A stretch of 64,000 nucleotides of DNA, from positions 186,001-250,000 of the forward strand of contig NZ_VJZP01000001.1 of assembly GCF_007097265.1 (NCBI RefSeq), in the 5' to 3' direction. The position numbers and the translations under genes were made by a program. Below are positions 27,933 to 36,032 of the stretch, piece after piece; position 1 is the first letter of the stretch, and the number at the start of each line of letters is the position of its first letter. The DNA comes from Flavobacterium gawalongense (lineage in GTDB: Bacteria; Bacteroidota; Bacteroidia; Flavobacteriales; Flavobacteriaceae). The notes under the pieces are model-generated. The model ran no database searches, was not told the origin of the DNA, and saw only the letters and a program-made list of their open reading frames with translations.

Positions 27933-28065
27933 AATAATATTTTTAAAGATTCCTGTTATTATGAAAACAAAAATAACAATTAATTAATGGATAAAAGGAA
28001 ACAAATCAATCCAATTTCGTTTTAAAAGCAATTAAACAACAAAACTGAATTTATCTCATCTTTTT

Positions 28066-29220
28066 TTAGAAATAACCTCTTTTTTTTCCAAATAATTTTA
28101 AGATAACGGATTTTATTCTATTACAATCTTCAGGAGTCATATTGGAACCTGATGGTAAACAAAGCCCATTATTAAAAAGGGTCTCGGCAATATGGTTGCC
28201 ATAATAAGGATGTTTTTCAAAAACAGGCTGTAAGTGCATGGGTTTCCACAAAGGCCGGGATTCAATATTTGCTGCTTCTAATGCCAATCTTAAAGTTTCT
28301 CTCGTAATCCCATTGGTTTCCAGAGGATTTATTAGAATGGTACTCAACCAATAATTAGAAAAATAAGTAGCATTAGGCACTTTAAAAACGGTGACCCCTT
28401 CGATAGCTGCAAATAATTCGACATAAAACGCATGCACGTTTCTTCTCAAACCAATATGATAGTCCAAAACTTCCATTTGTCCCCGTCCTATACCCGCACA
28501 GATATTACTCATTCTATAATTGTATCCTATTTCACTATGCTGATAATGTGGTGCAATATCCCTGGCTTGTGTCGCCAAAAAAATAGCCCTGTCTTTTAGT
28601 GCTTTCGAATGAGTCACAATCGCCCCTCCTCCAGAAGTAGTTATGATCTTACTCCCATTAAAAGAGAAAATTCCAACATCACCAAACGTACCGCATTGTT
28701 GTCCCTTGTAGCTGCTTCCCAAAGCTTCGGCACTGTCTTCAAGAATAGGAATAGAATATTTATCGGCCACCGCTCTTATCTCATCAATTTTATACGGAAC
28801 CCCATACAAATGAACGGTGAGTATTACTTTTGGGGTTGCGCCTTTTGCAATCGTGTCTACAATAGCTTCTTCAAGTGCAATAGGACATAAATTCCATGTT
28901 TCTGGTTCACTGTCGATAAACACCGGAGTTGCGCCCAAATATAAAATAGGATTGGCGGAGGCTGAAAAAGTCATACTCTGACAAATTACGGTATCTCCTG
29001 CCTGAACTCCTAAAAGGATTAATCCCAAATGAATGGCTGCCGTACCAGAATTTAAAACGGCAACATGACGCGAACCTAAATAGGCTTCTAAATGGTGTTC
29101 AAAACAATCTATGTTTGAACCGACCGGAGCAATCCAATTCGAATCAAATGCTTCTTGTACGTATTTCAGTTCACTGCCTCCCATGTGAGGAGCCGAAAGC
29201 CAAATTTTGTTTTTATGCAT
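28066..29220 (-). CDS. DegT/DnrJ/EryC1/StrS sugar aminotransferase, PglE-like
   Basis: 384 residues, the standard length. The PLP-binding lysine is Lys191 in SFNGSKIITTSGGG, and LNSGTAAIHLGL near 56, EDSAEALGSSYKGQ near 161 and the C-terminal RPLWKPMHLQP are typical. It would transaminate a 4-keto nucleotide sugar. With the PglF-like dehydratase next to it the likely product is UDP-4-amino-4,6-dideoxy-HexNAc, as in bacillosamine biosynthesis. The acetyltransferase (PglD) that normally accompanies this pair is not found in the window; the 439-nt gap upstream has only repeats. Probably cytoplasmic, co-transcribed with the neighbouring glycan genes. Confidence 0.9.
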   Translation of the reverse strand: MHKNKIWLSAPHMGGSELKYVQEAFDSNWIAPVGSNIDCFEHHLEAYLGSRHVAVLNSGTAAIHLGLILLGVQAGDTVICQSMTFSASANPILYLGATPVFIDSEPETWNLCPIALEEAIVDTIAKGATPKVILTVHLYGVPYKIDEIRAVADKYSIPILEDSAEALGSSYKGQQCGTFGDVGIFSFNGSKIITTSGGGAIVTHSKALKDRAIFLATQARDIAPHYQHSEIGYNYRMSNICAGIGRGQMEVLDYHIGLRRNVHAFYVELFAAIEGVTVFKVPNATYFSNYWLSTILINPLETNGITRETLRLALEAANIESRPLWKPMHLQPVFEKHPYYGNHIAETLFNNGLCLPSGSNMTPEDCNRIKSVILKLFGKKRGYF

Positions 29221-29659
29221 CTTCTAAAAAAACTGTGAAAATTGTATTCTGCTAAATTAAGAAAAAAATACTCCAAGATTCCGGTTGCTAGTTGGGTGCA
29301 ATTATTCAAAACGTCAGTTCGAGGTATAATTTTTATTCTAAAAAAAGCAATATAAAATGACGTTTTGAGAATGAGGTCAATAATTCCCCTCCTTTGGAGG
29401 GGTGTCCGAAGGGCGGGGTGGTTATAATCCGTATTTTAATAAAAACGTCAATGGTAGTGTTTTTTTGTGGAGTAAAACGGAACAAAACTTCTCGATACGC
29501 TTCGCACTCGAAGTGACGTGTATCGAGAACCGTTTTTAATAATAATTTTCTAATTCTCGATATAATTTTCTTCCCGAGGCTTCGGGAGAAAATCACTCGA
29601 ATTGACGAAAATTATCATCAAAAACTAATTCTAACTAACGGGTTATAATACTAATTGCA
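29221..29659. repeat. Repeat-rich intergenic region
   Basis: No gene is convincing here. It contains CTCCTTTGGAGGGGTGTCC with GAAGGGCGGGGTGG (about 29390-29424) and a hairpin TTCTCGATAC (29489-29498) / GTATCGAGAA (29520-29529). A CCCGAGGCTTCGGGAG palindrome (about 29573-29588) follows. The TATCGAGAA element is shared with 25854-25873. Open frames across it translate to repeat sequence. Confidence 0.55.
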
Positions 29660-30235
29660 CTATTTTTTTCTAAAAAAAACAAACCAAATCGTTTTCAAAA
29701 TAATGATGATATCTCCCCAAAAACTTCGATGATAGTAATAGTCTAAATTCATCTGTACTTTATCCGAAAAAATAACACTGTCGTTGTAAATAGTAGGTGA
29801 TGTCTGCTTTTCTAACAAATATCCCTCTTTGCTATATTTTATGGAAGCTAAACTGGTTAATCCAGGTTTCAATTCTAATATTTTACGATTTTCACCTTCT
29901 AACAAATCATAAGAACCCGGCAAATCTGGTCTTGGGCCTACTATACTCATTTCCCCTTTTAAAATAGTAAAGAGTTGAGGCAACTCGTCTAATTTATAGC
30001 TACGAAGTAGCCTGCCTATTTTGGAAATACGGGCGCTGCCTGAAGACGATGAAACTTGAATCGTTCGGAGTTTATAAATTTTGAATGGTGCACCAAATTG
30101 ACCTATACGCTCTTGGATGAAGATTCCATTAGTATGCGTATCTATAACGGCCAGCAGCCAAGAAATCAATATAACCCAAAAAAATAAGAGAAGTGCGAAG
30201 AGGGAGAAAATAATATCAAAAAATCGCTTTGCCAT
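29660..30235 (-). CDS. Monotopic phosphoglycosyl transferase, PglC-like bacterial sugar transferase
   Basis: 191 residues: the short, catalytic-domain-only form of the bacterial sugar transferase family. A single re-entrant N-terminal hydrophobic helix (residues 5-30) is followed by FIQERIGQFGAPFKIYKLRT, the catalytic Asp83-Glu84 dyad in YKLDELPQ, and IVGPRPDLPG. It moves a sugar-1-phosphate from a UDP-sugar to undecaprenyl phosphate, starting a glycan repeat. By analogy with PglC and the PglF/PglE-like genes beside it, the substrate may be a UDP-diNAc-bacillosamine-type sugar. A second, unrelated initiating enzyme (30745) is encoded next to it, which is unusual for one glycan. Confidence 0.9.
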   Translation of the reverse strand: MAKRFFDIIFSLFALLLFFWVILISWLLAVIDTHTNGIFIQERIGQFGAPFKIYKLRTIQVSSSSGSARISKIGRLLRSYKLDELPQLFTILKGEMSIVGPRPDLPGSYDLLEGENRKILELKPGLTSLASIKYSKEGYLLEKQTSPTIYNDSVIFSDKVQMNLDYYYHRSFWGDIIIILKTIWFVFFRKK

Positions 30236-30316
30236 ACCTTTCGAAGTCTTAAATTCCTAAAAAAAAATATGCTTATCCGTAGTTTACCTAGCAAGGGATT
30301 TTATATATTCCATTTT

Positions 30317-30384
30317 TCTCGCAAAGGTGCGAAGACGCAAGGTTCAGCGTACGAATAGCTTTGCGGCTTAGCGCCTTTGCGAGA
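30317..30384. repeat. TTTGCG-type palindromic element
   Basis: Arms TCTCGCAAAGG (30317-30327) and CCTTTGCGAGA (30374-30384) are perfect complements, with further partial pairing inside. Related sequences are at 37393-37465 and 35782-35818. It is a REP-like dispersed element in an intergenic gap. Confidence 0.6.
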
Positions 30385-30406
30385 GATTAAAAACGTTTAA
30401 GAGATA

Positions 30407-30614
30407 TCGACTTATTTACATAAAAAACAACTGAAGGTTTAATGTTAGCAGGGTCGAATTCCCCTCTTGAGAGGGGTTAGGGGTGTGTTTTTTGTTTTTA
30501 AAGAAAAATATCCATTTGATGATATTAGTGTAAAGTTATCACAGCTGTTAAAAAAAATAGACCAAGTACGAGTTCATTAGACTTAGCATTGGTATTTATG
30601 TAAGTAACTCGAAA
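30407..30614. repeat. 208-nt long direct repeat, copy 1
   Basis: Identical to 34557-34765 except for one T in a homopolymer run. It contains CCCCTCTTGAGAGGGGTTAG (30460-30479), and its distal end copies the last codons of rfbD (read on the minus strand, FELLT then stop). In copy 2 these codons belong to the intact rfbD gene, so copy 1 looks like a duplicated 3' end plus downstream flank. The rest of the 509-nt gap 30236-30744 has no gene. Confidence 0.9.
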
Positions 30615-30744
30615 GAGATATTTGAACCTCCCACCATTCGGGACTAAAAAACAATCTTGCATACTATCGAAATAATAAAAAGCGGCTTGGGTAACAATGC
30701 AGATAATCATAAAAAACAATACCGTAACCCAAGCAAAAACCGAA

Positions 30745-31698
30745 TTACAAATTCTTCAGGACCAATTTACGAGTAACAAACTTTCGGACCAGTAAATAAA
30801 TAAAGGTCAATAGTACTAAAAATCCACCGATAAAGAACAGGGTTAAATATCCTTTGGTAGCCATATAAATAACGAATCCGTTTATTCCCAATTGAAATCC
30901 GGCATAAATAAAGGCAACCAAAATATGAGAATAGCCCATTTCATTGGCTAGATATTGGTACAAATGGCTACGGTGCGGCTGAAATATATTTTCTTTTTTA
31001 AGTAATCTATTTATGATCGTGATAATGGCATCAATCCCATAAACGGAAAAGAAAAGAATATACCCGAGTTGTCCCGAATCAATAATAGTCTTAATCATAA
31101 AATAGCCTAAAAAAAGAGCCATACTGATACTGCCAACATCACCCGCAAAGGTTTTTGCTTTTTTCCGAACATTAAACAGCCCAAAAGCAAAACAAGACAA
31201 TCCCATAGTAATTAGTAATGGCAAACTGGCTTTGTTGATAGGTAAAAAAGAAAAACTAACGATAGCCGTTAAGGCGTATAAAACGGTTATTCCATTAATG
31301 CCGTCCATAAAATTAAAAGCGTTTACCCAACCGATCAGTAATACAAATACAATAGGGAGCAACCACAAAGGTTCTGTAAACAAGCTTAACTCATAAAAAA
31401 CCAAACCGACAGCTATAACATGTGATACAAATCGGGGCAACTGGGACAACGGTTTAATATCATCTATAAAACTAACAACCGCGACCAATACCACTGCGAG
31501 GGTTACTGCCCAAGAAACATATCCCAAAAAAAAAGCGATACTAATCGCTATTGGAAAAATAATCCCGCCTCCTCTTAAAGTGATGGAAGTATGGGACGAT
31601 CTGTTATTGGGCTTATCGATAATATTGTACTTATCTGCAATTTTGAAATAAAGAAGCTCAATCGCAACCAATAAAATAATTAATGCAATGTATACCAT
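30745..31698 (-). CDS. Polytopic phosphoglycosyl transferase, WecA/WbpL-like (glycosyltransferase family 4, MraY superfamily)
   Basis: 317 residues with about ten membrane helices. Family motifs are the NIIDKPNNRSSHT loop near residue 31, SFIDDIKPLS near 86, the catalytic NFMDGINGI near 129, FAGDVGSISMALFLG near 184 and the HIHH-like PHRSHLYQYL near 238. Such enzymes transfer HexNAc-1-phosphate from UDP to undecaprenyl phosphate on the inner membrane. The WbpL subgroup uses UDP-QuiNAc or FucNAc and is usually paired with a WbpV-like reductase, which is present here at 51713. It lies inside the block bounded by the long direct repeat. Confidence 0.9.
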   Translation of the reverse strand: MVYIALIILLVAIELLYFKIADKYNIIDKPNNRSSHTSITLRGGGIIFPIAISIAFFLGYVSWAVTLAVVLVAVVSFIDDIKPLSQLPRFVSHVIAVGLVFYELSLFTEPLWLLPIVFVLLIGWVNAFNFMDGINGITVLYALTAIVSFSFLPINKASLPLLITMGLSCFAFGLFNVRKKAKTFAGDVGSISMALFLGYFMIKTIIDSGQLGYILFFSVYGIDAIITIINRLLKKENIFQPHRSHLYQYLANEMGYSHILVAFIYAGFQLGINGFVIYMATKGYLTLFFIGGFLVLLTFIYLLVRKFVTRKLVLKNL

Positions 31699-31746
31699 AT
31701 TTTAAACTATATATTATTATCTAAAATTCCGTTTGAAATCAGAAAC

Positions 31747-31799
31747 CTGAAACTAAAAACTGATCACCTGATCACTGAATACTGAACACTGAACACTAA
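31747..31799. repeat. Heptamer repeat cluster, CTGAtcA type
   Basis: Units CTGAAA, CTAAAAA, CTGATCA, CTGATCA, CTGAATA, CTGAACA, CTGAACA, CTAAAAC fill the gap between rfbA and the WecA-like gene. It is the same heptamer family as 1577-1690. Confidence 0.75.
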
Positions 31800-31802
31800 A
31801 AC

Positions 31803-32672
31803 CTACAACTTATGCCTCAGCAATCCCAAAAGATACTCTCCGTAACCCGATTTCTTTAAAGGCTCTGCCAGTTCGTTTAGTTGTTGGTCAGTGATAAAAC
31901 CCTGTCGCCAGGCAATCTCTTCGATACAACCTACTTTCAGCCCTTGACGTTCTTCAAGAACCTGAACAAATTGTCCCGCCTGCATCAGGCTATTAAAAGT
32001 TCCGGTATCCAACCAAGCGGTACCTCTGCTTAAAATACCCACTTTCAAAGCACCTTTTTCCAGATATACTTTGTTCACATCGGTGATTTCGTATTCCCCA
32101 CGAGCACTGGGCTTGATATTTTTAGCAATTTCCACCACCGAATTATCATAAAAATACAAACCGGGTACCGCATAATTGGATTTCGGTTCTACTGGCTTTT
32201 CTTCAATGGAAAGTGCTTTAAAAGCTGCATCAAACTCAACCACACCATAGCGCTCCGGATCTGAAACGTGATAAGCAAACACAACTCCACCTTCAGGATT
32301 GGTATTGGATTGCAACAACTCATCCATATTAGAACCAAAGAAAATATTATCCCCTAAAACCAAGGCTACGCTATCTTTTCCGATAAATTCTTCTCCAATA
32401 ACAAAAGCTTGCGCTAATCCATTAGGGATAGCTTGTTCTGCATAACTGAATTGACAACCTATTGCCGTTCCGTCTCCTAATAATTTCTTGAAATTAGGCA
32501 AATCATGAGGAGTAGAAATAATTAATATTTCATTAATACCCGCCATCATCAAAGTGGATAACGGATAATAAATCATGGGTTTGTCATAAACAGGCATCAT
32601 TTGTTTGCTCATGGCAAGTGTTAACGGATGCAAACGGGTTCCTGAACCTCCAGCTAATATAATTCCTTTCAT
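31803..32672 (-). CDS. rfbA: Glucose-1-phosphate thymidylyltransferase
   Basis: 289 residues from ATG at 32672, chosen because RmlA proteins begin [18 protein letters not shown]; an in-frame ATG at 32684 would add only MSTI. The nucleotide-binding [11 protein letters not shown] (residues 8-18), [24 protein letters not shown] near residue 107, [22 protein letters not shown] and [11 protein letters not shown] are all intact. It makes dTDP-glucose, step 1 of dTDP-L-rhamnose synthesis. The other three steps are encoded at 33116 (rfbB), 37617 (rfbC) and 34747 (rfbD), so the usual rmlBADC operon is split here by repeats and by unrelated genes. Confidence 0.96.
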   Translation of the reverse strand: MKGIILAGGSGTRLHPLTLAMSKQMMPVYDKPMIYYPLSTLMMAGINEILIISTPHDLPNFKKLLGDGTAIGCQFSYAEQAIPNGLAQAFVIGEEFIGKDSVALVLGDNIFFGSNMDELLQSNTNPEGGVVFAYHVSDPERYGVVEFDAAFKALSIEEKPVEPKSNYAVPGLYFYDNSVVEIAKNIKPSARGEYEITDVNKVYLEKGALKVGILSRGTAWLDTGTFNSLMQAGQFVQVLEERQGLKVGCIEEIAWRQGFITDQQLNELAEPLKKSGYGEYLLGLLRHKL

Positions 32673-32692
32673 AATTGTACTCATTTTACGAA

Positions 32693-33091
32693 TTAATTCG
32701 AATTTTTCAAATTAATCATTCTTTTATAAGTTAATGAGGGTGTGCCGAAATTAATCAACATACCCAATTCCAGATTTGTACATTTTAAATAATTGGTCAA
32801 CTGCGTATAAAATGTGACAGGTATTTGTGAGACAGCTTTTATTTCGATAATAATACTATCATAACAAACAAAATCTGCTCTATATTGTTTTTTCATAAGC
32901 TGTTTATCGTAATATAACGACAACTTTACTTGTCTTTTAAAGGGAATTTTTTGAATTTGAAATTCTTTTTCCAATGCTTCCTCGTAGACCGCCTCCAAGA
33001 ACCCTGCTCCTAATGACCGATGCACTTTCATACAAGCGCCAATTATAGCAAAGCTTTCTTCTTTGTAAAGTATTTTATTCGTAGCATCCAT
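32693..33091 (-). CDS. GxxExxY-family small protein
   Basis: 132 residues. The defining motif is at Gly30-x-x-Glu33-x-x-Tyr36 ([14 protein letters not shown]), followed by basic KRQVKL and a beta-hairpin [17 protein letters not shown]. The D...E-x-K pattern resembles a PDDEXK nuclease core, and the end LGMLINFG is characteristic. The family (TIGR04256) is abundant in Bacteroidota, often inside surface-polysaccharide loci, and has no established function. It sits 8 to 24 nt from rfbA and rfbB in the same direction, so it is co-transcribed with rhamnose genes although it is unlikely to act on sugar. Confidence 0.88.
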   Translation of the reverse strand: MDATNKILYKEESFAIIGACMKVHRSLGAGFLEAVYEEALEKEFQIQKIPFKRQVKLSLYYDKQLMKKQYRADFVCYDSIIIEIKAVSQIPVTFYTQLTNYLKCTNLELGMLINFGTPSLTYKRMINLKNSN

Positions 33092-33115
33092 TAGTGAAAT
33101 TCGAATTAATTCGAG

Positions 33116-34165
33116 TTAATTTGCATATTGCTTCTCGTAATACGAAGCATAGGCTCCCGAAGTAATATTATTCAGCCACGTTTGATTTTCCAAATACCAA
33201 TTTACGGTTCTTTCCAATCCTTGCTCAAAAGTAACGGAAGGCTTCCATCCCAATTCTCTATTGATCTTACTGGCATCAATGGCATAGCGTAAATCATGTC
33301 CTGGACGGTCTTTTACATAAGCAATCAATTGCTCAGAGGCTCCTGATGCTCTTCCTAATTTTTCATCCATTATTTTGCAAAGCAATTTCACCAAATCAAT
33401 ATTTTGCCATTCATTAAAACCACCAATATTATAAGTGTCATGGTTTTTGCCCTCGTGAAATACCAAATCAATAGCTACCGCATGATCTTCCACAAAAAGC
33501 CAATCACGGGTGTATTTCCCATCACCATAAACGGGTAAAGGTTTATTTTGGATGATATTATTGATAAACAAAGGAATCAATTTCTCAGGAAAATGATAAG
33601 GGCCGTAATTATTGGAACAATTGGTCAACACATAAGGCAAACCATACGTTTCGCCATAAGCCCTAACAAAATGATCGGAACTGGCTTTTGAAGCCGAGTA
33701 AGGGGAATTAGGATCATAGGCAGTGGTCTCTGTAAACAATCCTTCGGCACCTAAGCTACCATAAACCTCATCAGTACTGATGTGGTAAAAACGTTTCCCT
33801 TCATAATTCCCTTGCCAAGTAGCCTTAGCCGCATTCAATAAATTCACGGTTCCTATCACATTCGTTTTCACAAAGGATAACGGGTCGGTTATGGAACGAT
33901 CCACATGAGATTCCGCAGCTAAATGCAAAACACCATCAAATTGATGTTCCGCAAACAATTGGTCAATAAATGGGGCATTAACGATATCCCCTTTGATAAA
34001 AGTATAATTAGGGGCTGCTTCTATATCAACAATATTTTCGAGATTCCCGGCATACGTAAGCGCATCCAAATTAAAAATTTGATACTGTGGATACTTGTTT
34101 ACGAAACGTCTTACTACGTGGGATCCAATAAAACCAGCGCCACCAGTGATTACTATTTTTTTCAT
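33116..34165 (-). CDS. rfbB: dTDP-glucose 4,6-dehydratase
   Basis: 349 residues. Extended-SDR enzyme with the NAD motif GGAGFIGSH at the N-terminus, [12 protein letters not shown] near residue 82, the catalytic region [12 protein letters not shown] and [15 protein letters not shown] (Tyr/Lys pair), and the C-terminal [14 protein letters not shown] that is diagnostic of RmlB. It converts dTDP-glucose to dTDP-4-keto-6-deoxyglucose, step 2 of dTDP-rhamnose synthesis. It is the first gene of a four-gene block (rfbB, GxxExxY, rfbA, WecA-like) lying between the two copies of the long direct repeat. Complete and apparently functional. Confidence 0.97.
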   Translation of the reverse strand: MKKIVITGGAGFIGSHVVRRFVNKYPQYQIFNLDALTYAGNLENIVDIEAAPNYTFIKGDIVNAPFIDQLFAEHQFDGVLHLAAESHVDRSITDPLSFVKTNVIGTVNLLNAAKATWQGNYEGKRFYHISTDEVYGSLGAEGLFTETTAYDPNSPYSASKASSDHFVRAYGETYGLPYVLTNCSNNYGPYHFPEKLIPLFINNIIQNKPLPVYGDGKYTRDWLFVEDHAVAIDLVFHEGKNHDTYNIGGFNEWQNIDLVKLLCKIMDEKLGRASGASEQLIAYVKDRPGHDLRYAIDASKINRELGWKPSVTFEQGLERTVNWYLENQTWLNNITSGAYASYYEKQYAN

Positions 34166-34320
34166 TTTTTAGATTTTTAGATTCGATTTATTTTATTTAT
34201 TAACGAACTCACGAAATTCATTTTTTGTTTGCCCCAAAACCCTAAAGGGGGCAAAAAATAAATTACAGAAGACGCTTATCTTATATAAAATACAAGTTCT
34301 GGATTTTCGGTTCCCTTTAG

Positions 34321-34459
34321 GGCAATGTCATTAAGTTAAGAGTTTATTTGTCATTCCGACGAAGGAGGAATCTCTGTTTGTTGCTCACGTTTGTTGAGAT
34401 TCCTCCTTCGTCGGAATGACAAAATCATGGAGATTATTCCTTAACTTAATGACATTGCC
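34321..34459. repeat. Nested 139-nt palindromic element
   Basis: Outer arms 34321-34340 (GGCAATGTCATTAAGTTAAG) and 34440-34459 are perfect 20-nt complements. Inside lie perfect 28-nt arms 34347-34374 and 34396-34423 (core CATTCCGACGAAGGAGGAAT) around a 21-nt loop. It looks like one palindromic element inserted into or fused with another, MITE- or REP-like, with no coding potential. Confidence 0.88.
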
Positions 34460-34542
34460 CTTTAGGGACGGGGTAAAACGAAAATTGTATGTTCCCTTTT
34501 TTAATTTCATCCTTTAGGGACGGGGCAAAACGAAAATTATAT
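34460..34542. repeat. Pair of 31-nt direct repeats (CTTTAGGGACGGGG type)
   Basis: 34460-34490 and 34512-34542 match at 29 of 31 positions, beginning CTTTAGGGACGGGG. Related CTCCCTTTAGGG / TTCCCTTTAGGG sequences, each preceded by a TATAAAA-x-ACAAGT segment, are at about 2570-2610 and 34283-34322. They belong to the repeat cluster between rfbD and rfbB. Confidence 0.65.
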
Positions 34543-34556
34543 CATTTAAACATTTT

Positions 34557-34765
34557 TCGACTTATTTACATAAAAAACAACTGAAGGTTTAATGTTAGCA
34601 GGGTCGAATTCCCCTCTTGAGAGGGGTTAGGGGTGTGTTTTTTTGTTTTTAAAGAAAAATATCCATTTGATGATATTAGTGTAAAGTTATCACAGCTGTT
34701 AAAAAAAATAGACCAAGTACGAGTTCATTAGACTTAGCATTGGTATTTATGTAAGTAACTCGAAA
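34557..34765. repeat. 209-nt long direct repeat, copy 2
   Basis: Same sequence as 30407-30614 apart from one T. This copy includes the true 3' end of rfbD (stop codon at 34747-34749) and its downstream flank. The two copies are 4.15 kb apart in direct orientation, so recombination between them would delete the WecA-like, rfbA, GxxExxY and rfbB genes. Confidence 0.9.
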
Positions 34766-35601
34766 CATTTTTTCAAACTTTCGGTATAATCCGGAACACT
34801 AACCCCATACACCCGCTTAATTTTACTTTTATCCAATAAAGAAAAGGCAGGACGCTTTGCAGGTGTTGGATAAGCCGATGAAGGAATACCGTTCACTTCA
34901 CAAGTATACCCTCCAATTTCTTTAATCGCTAACGCAAATTCATACCAGCTAATTTCCCCTTCATTCGAATAATTGTAGATCCCAGGAATCCACTCTGGTG
35001 CTGTAACGATAGTCATCATAGCTTGGGCTAAATCGGCGGCATAAGTAGGCGAACCAATCTGATCATTGACCACACTGATACTTTGTCTTTCCTGCATCAA
35101 TCGTTGCATGGTTTTTACAAAATTGTTTCCAAAACTAGAATAAACCCATGACGTTCTAATGATAATAGCATCAGGATTTGCTTCTAAACAAGCCAGCTCC
35201 CCCGCTCTTTTACTGGCGCCATACACATTAACAGGTTGTGTTTTTGCTTCCTCAGTTAAGGCAACAGACGATGTCCCATCAAAAACATAATCAGTAGAAA
35301 TATGGATTAATTTCGCTGAATTATCTTTGGCATATTGAGCAATAAGGACAACAGCCAAATGATTAACAATGTCTGCTAATTCTTGTTCCGTTTCTGCTTT
35401 ATCTACAGCAGTATAAGCACCACAATTTAAAATAATATTAGGATGAATCGCCTCCAACTGGTTCTGTAAAACCTCCAAATCATCCAGTGAAACTTTTGTT
35501 CTATCCGCAAATATCCATTCAAATTGAGAATAAGTACGGGACAACACTTTCAATTCCGAACCCAATTGTCCGGTAGCTCCTGTTACTAATATTTTTTTCA
35601 T
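34747..35601 (-). CDS. rfbD: dTDP-4-dehydrorhamnose reductase
   Basis: 284 residues from ATG at 35601 (MKKILVTGATGQLGSEL). An upstream in-frame ATG at 35628 would add a poorly conserved MFRGGKIKK. The NADPH motif TGATGQLG (residues 7-14), HISTDYVFDG near 102, the active-site VYGASKRAGE near 127 and IRTSWVYSSFGNNFV are complete. It reduces dTDP-4-keto-rhamnose to dTDP-L-rhamnose, the last step of the pathway. Its last codons lie inside the long direct repeat. It is separated from rfbB by 580 nt of repeats and from rfbC by the DUF4143 ATPase gene, so it is probably transcribed on its own. Confidence 0.95.
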   Translation of the reverse strand: MKKILVTGATGQLGSELKVLSRTYSQFEWIFADRTKVSLDDLEVLQNQLEAIHPNIILNCGAYTAVDKAETEQELADIVNHLAVVLIAQYAKDNSAKLIHISTDYVFDGTSSVALTEEAKTQPVNVYGASKRAGELACLEANPDAIIIRTSWVYSSFGNNFVKTMQRLMQERQSISVVNDQIGSPTYAADLAQAMMTIVTAPEWIPGIYNYSNEGEISWYEFALAIKEIGGYTCEVNGIPSSAYPTPAKRPAFSLLDKSKIKRVYGVSVPDYTESLKKCFELLT

Positions 35602-36032
35602 TTTTTTTATTTTTCCCCCTCGAAACACTAAATCGCAAGGTTTATTTTAAGCTTAAGAAGGAATATTTTTAAGAAGTGTCTCTCTACTTCGCTCGAGATG
35701 AACAGTGGAATGGGATTAGTGAATAAACTACATAAAACTAATAACCGATAACCATCAAAAGACAACTCACAATCAAAAACCTTTGCGTTCTTTGCGCCAC
35801 CTTTGTGAACTTTGCGATTAAATTAAAAATCCCTGACTACAGAAAGTAATAATTAATATGACTGTCCGTAACTAATACCAATCAATTATTCCAGCCACGA
35901 ATTACACGAATTACCCCGAATTTCTATTTTAATTTTTAAAAAATTGGTGAAAATTAGTGTAATTCGTGGCTAACTTTTTTAAAAATATTTCTCTTTAGTA
36001 AATTTAGTCCGCTTAGCGGACAGTCATCATAA
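35602..36032. repeat. Repeat-bearing intergenic region with nested palindrome 35858-36027
   Basis: Outer arms ATGACTGTCCG (35858-35868) and CGGACAGTCAT (36017-36027) enclose inner 15-nt arms AGCCACGAATTACAC (35893-35907) and GTGTAATTCGTGGCT (35957-35971), all perfect. CTTTGCGTTCTTTGCGCC (about 35783-35800) belongs to the TTTGCG family. No gene is seen. Confidence 0.8.

Noticed and set aside
29333..29596. 87-codon minus-strand frame between the PglE-like and PglC-like genes
   Set aside because: It translates dispersed palindromic repeats and has no recognisable domain; it is not a missing PglD.
30525..30719. 64-codon minus-strand frame in the gap upstream of the PglC-like gene
   Set aside because: Half of it is the long direct repeat read in another frame from rfbD; no conserved features.
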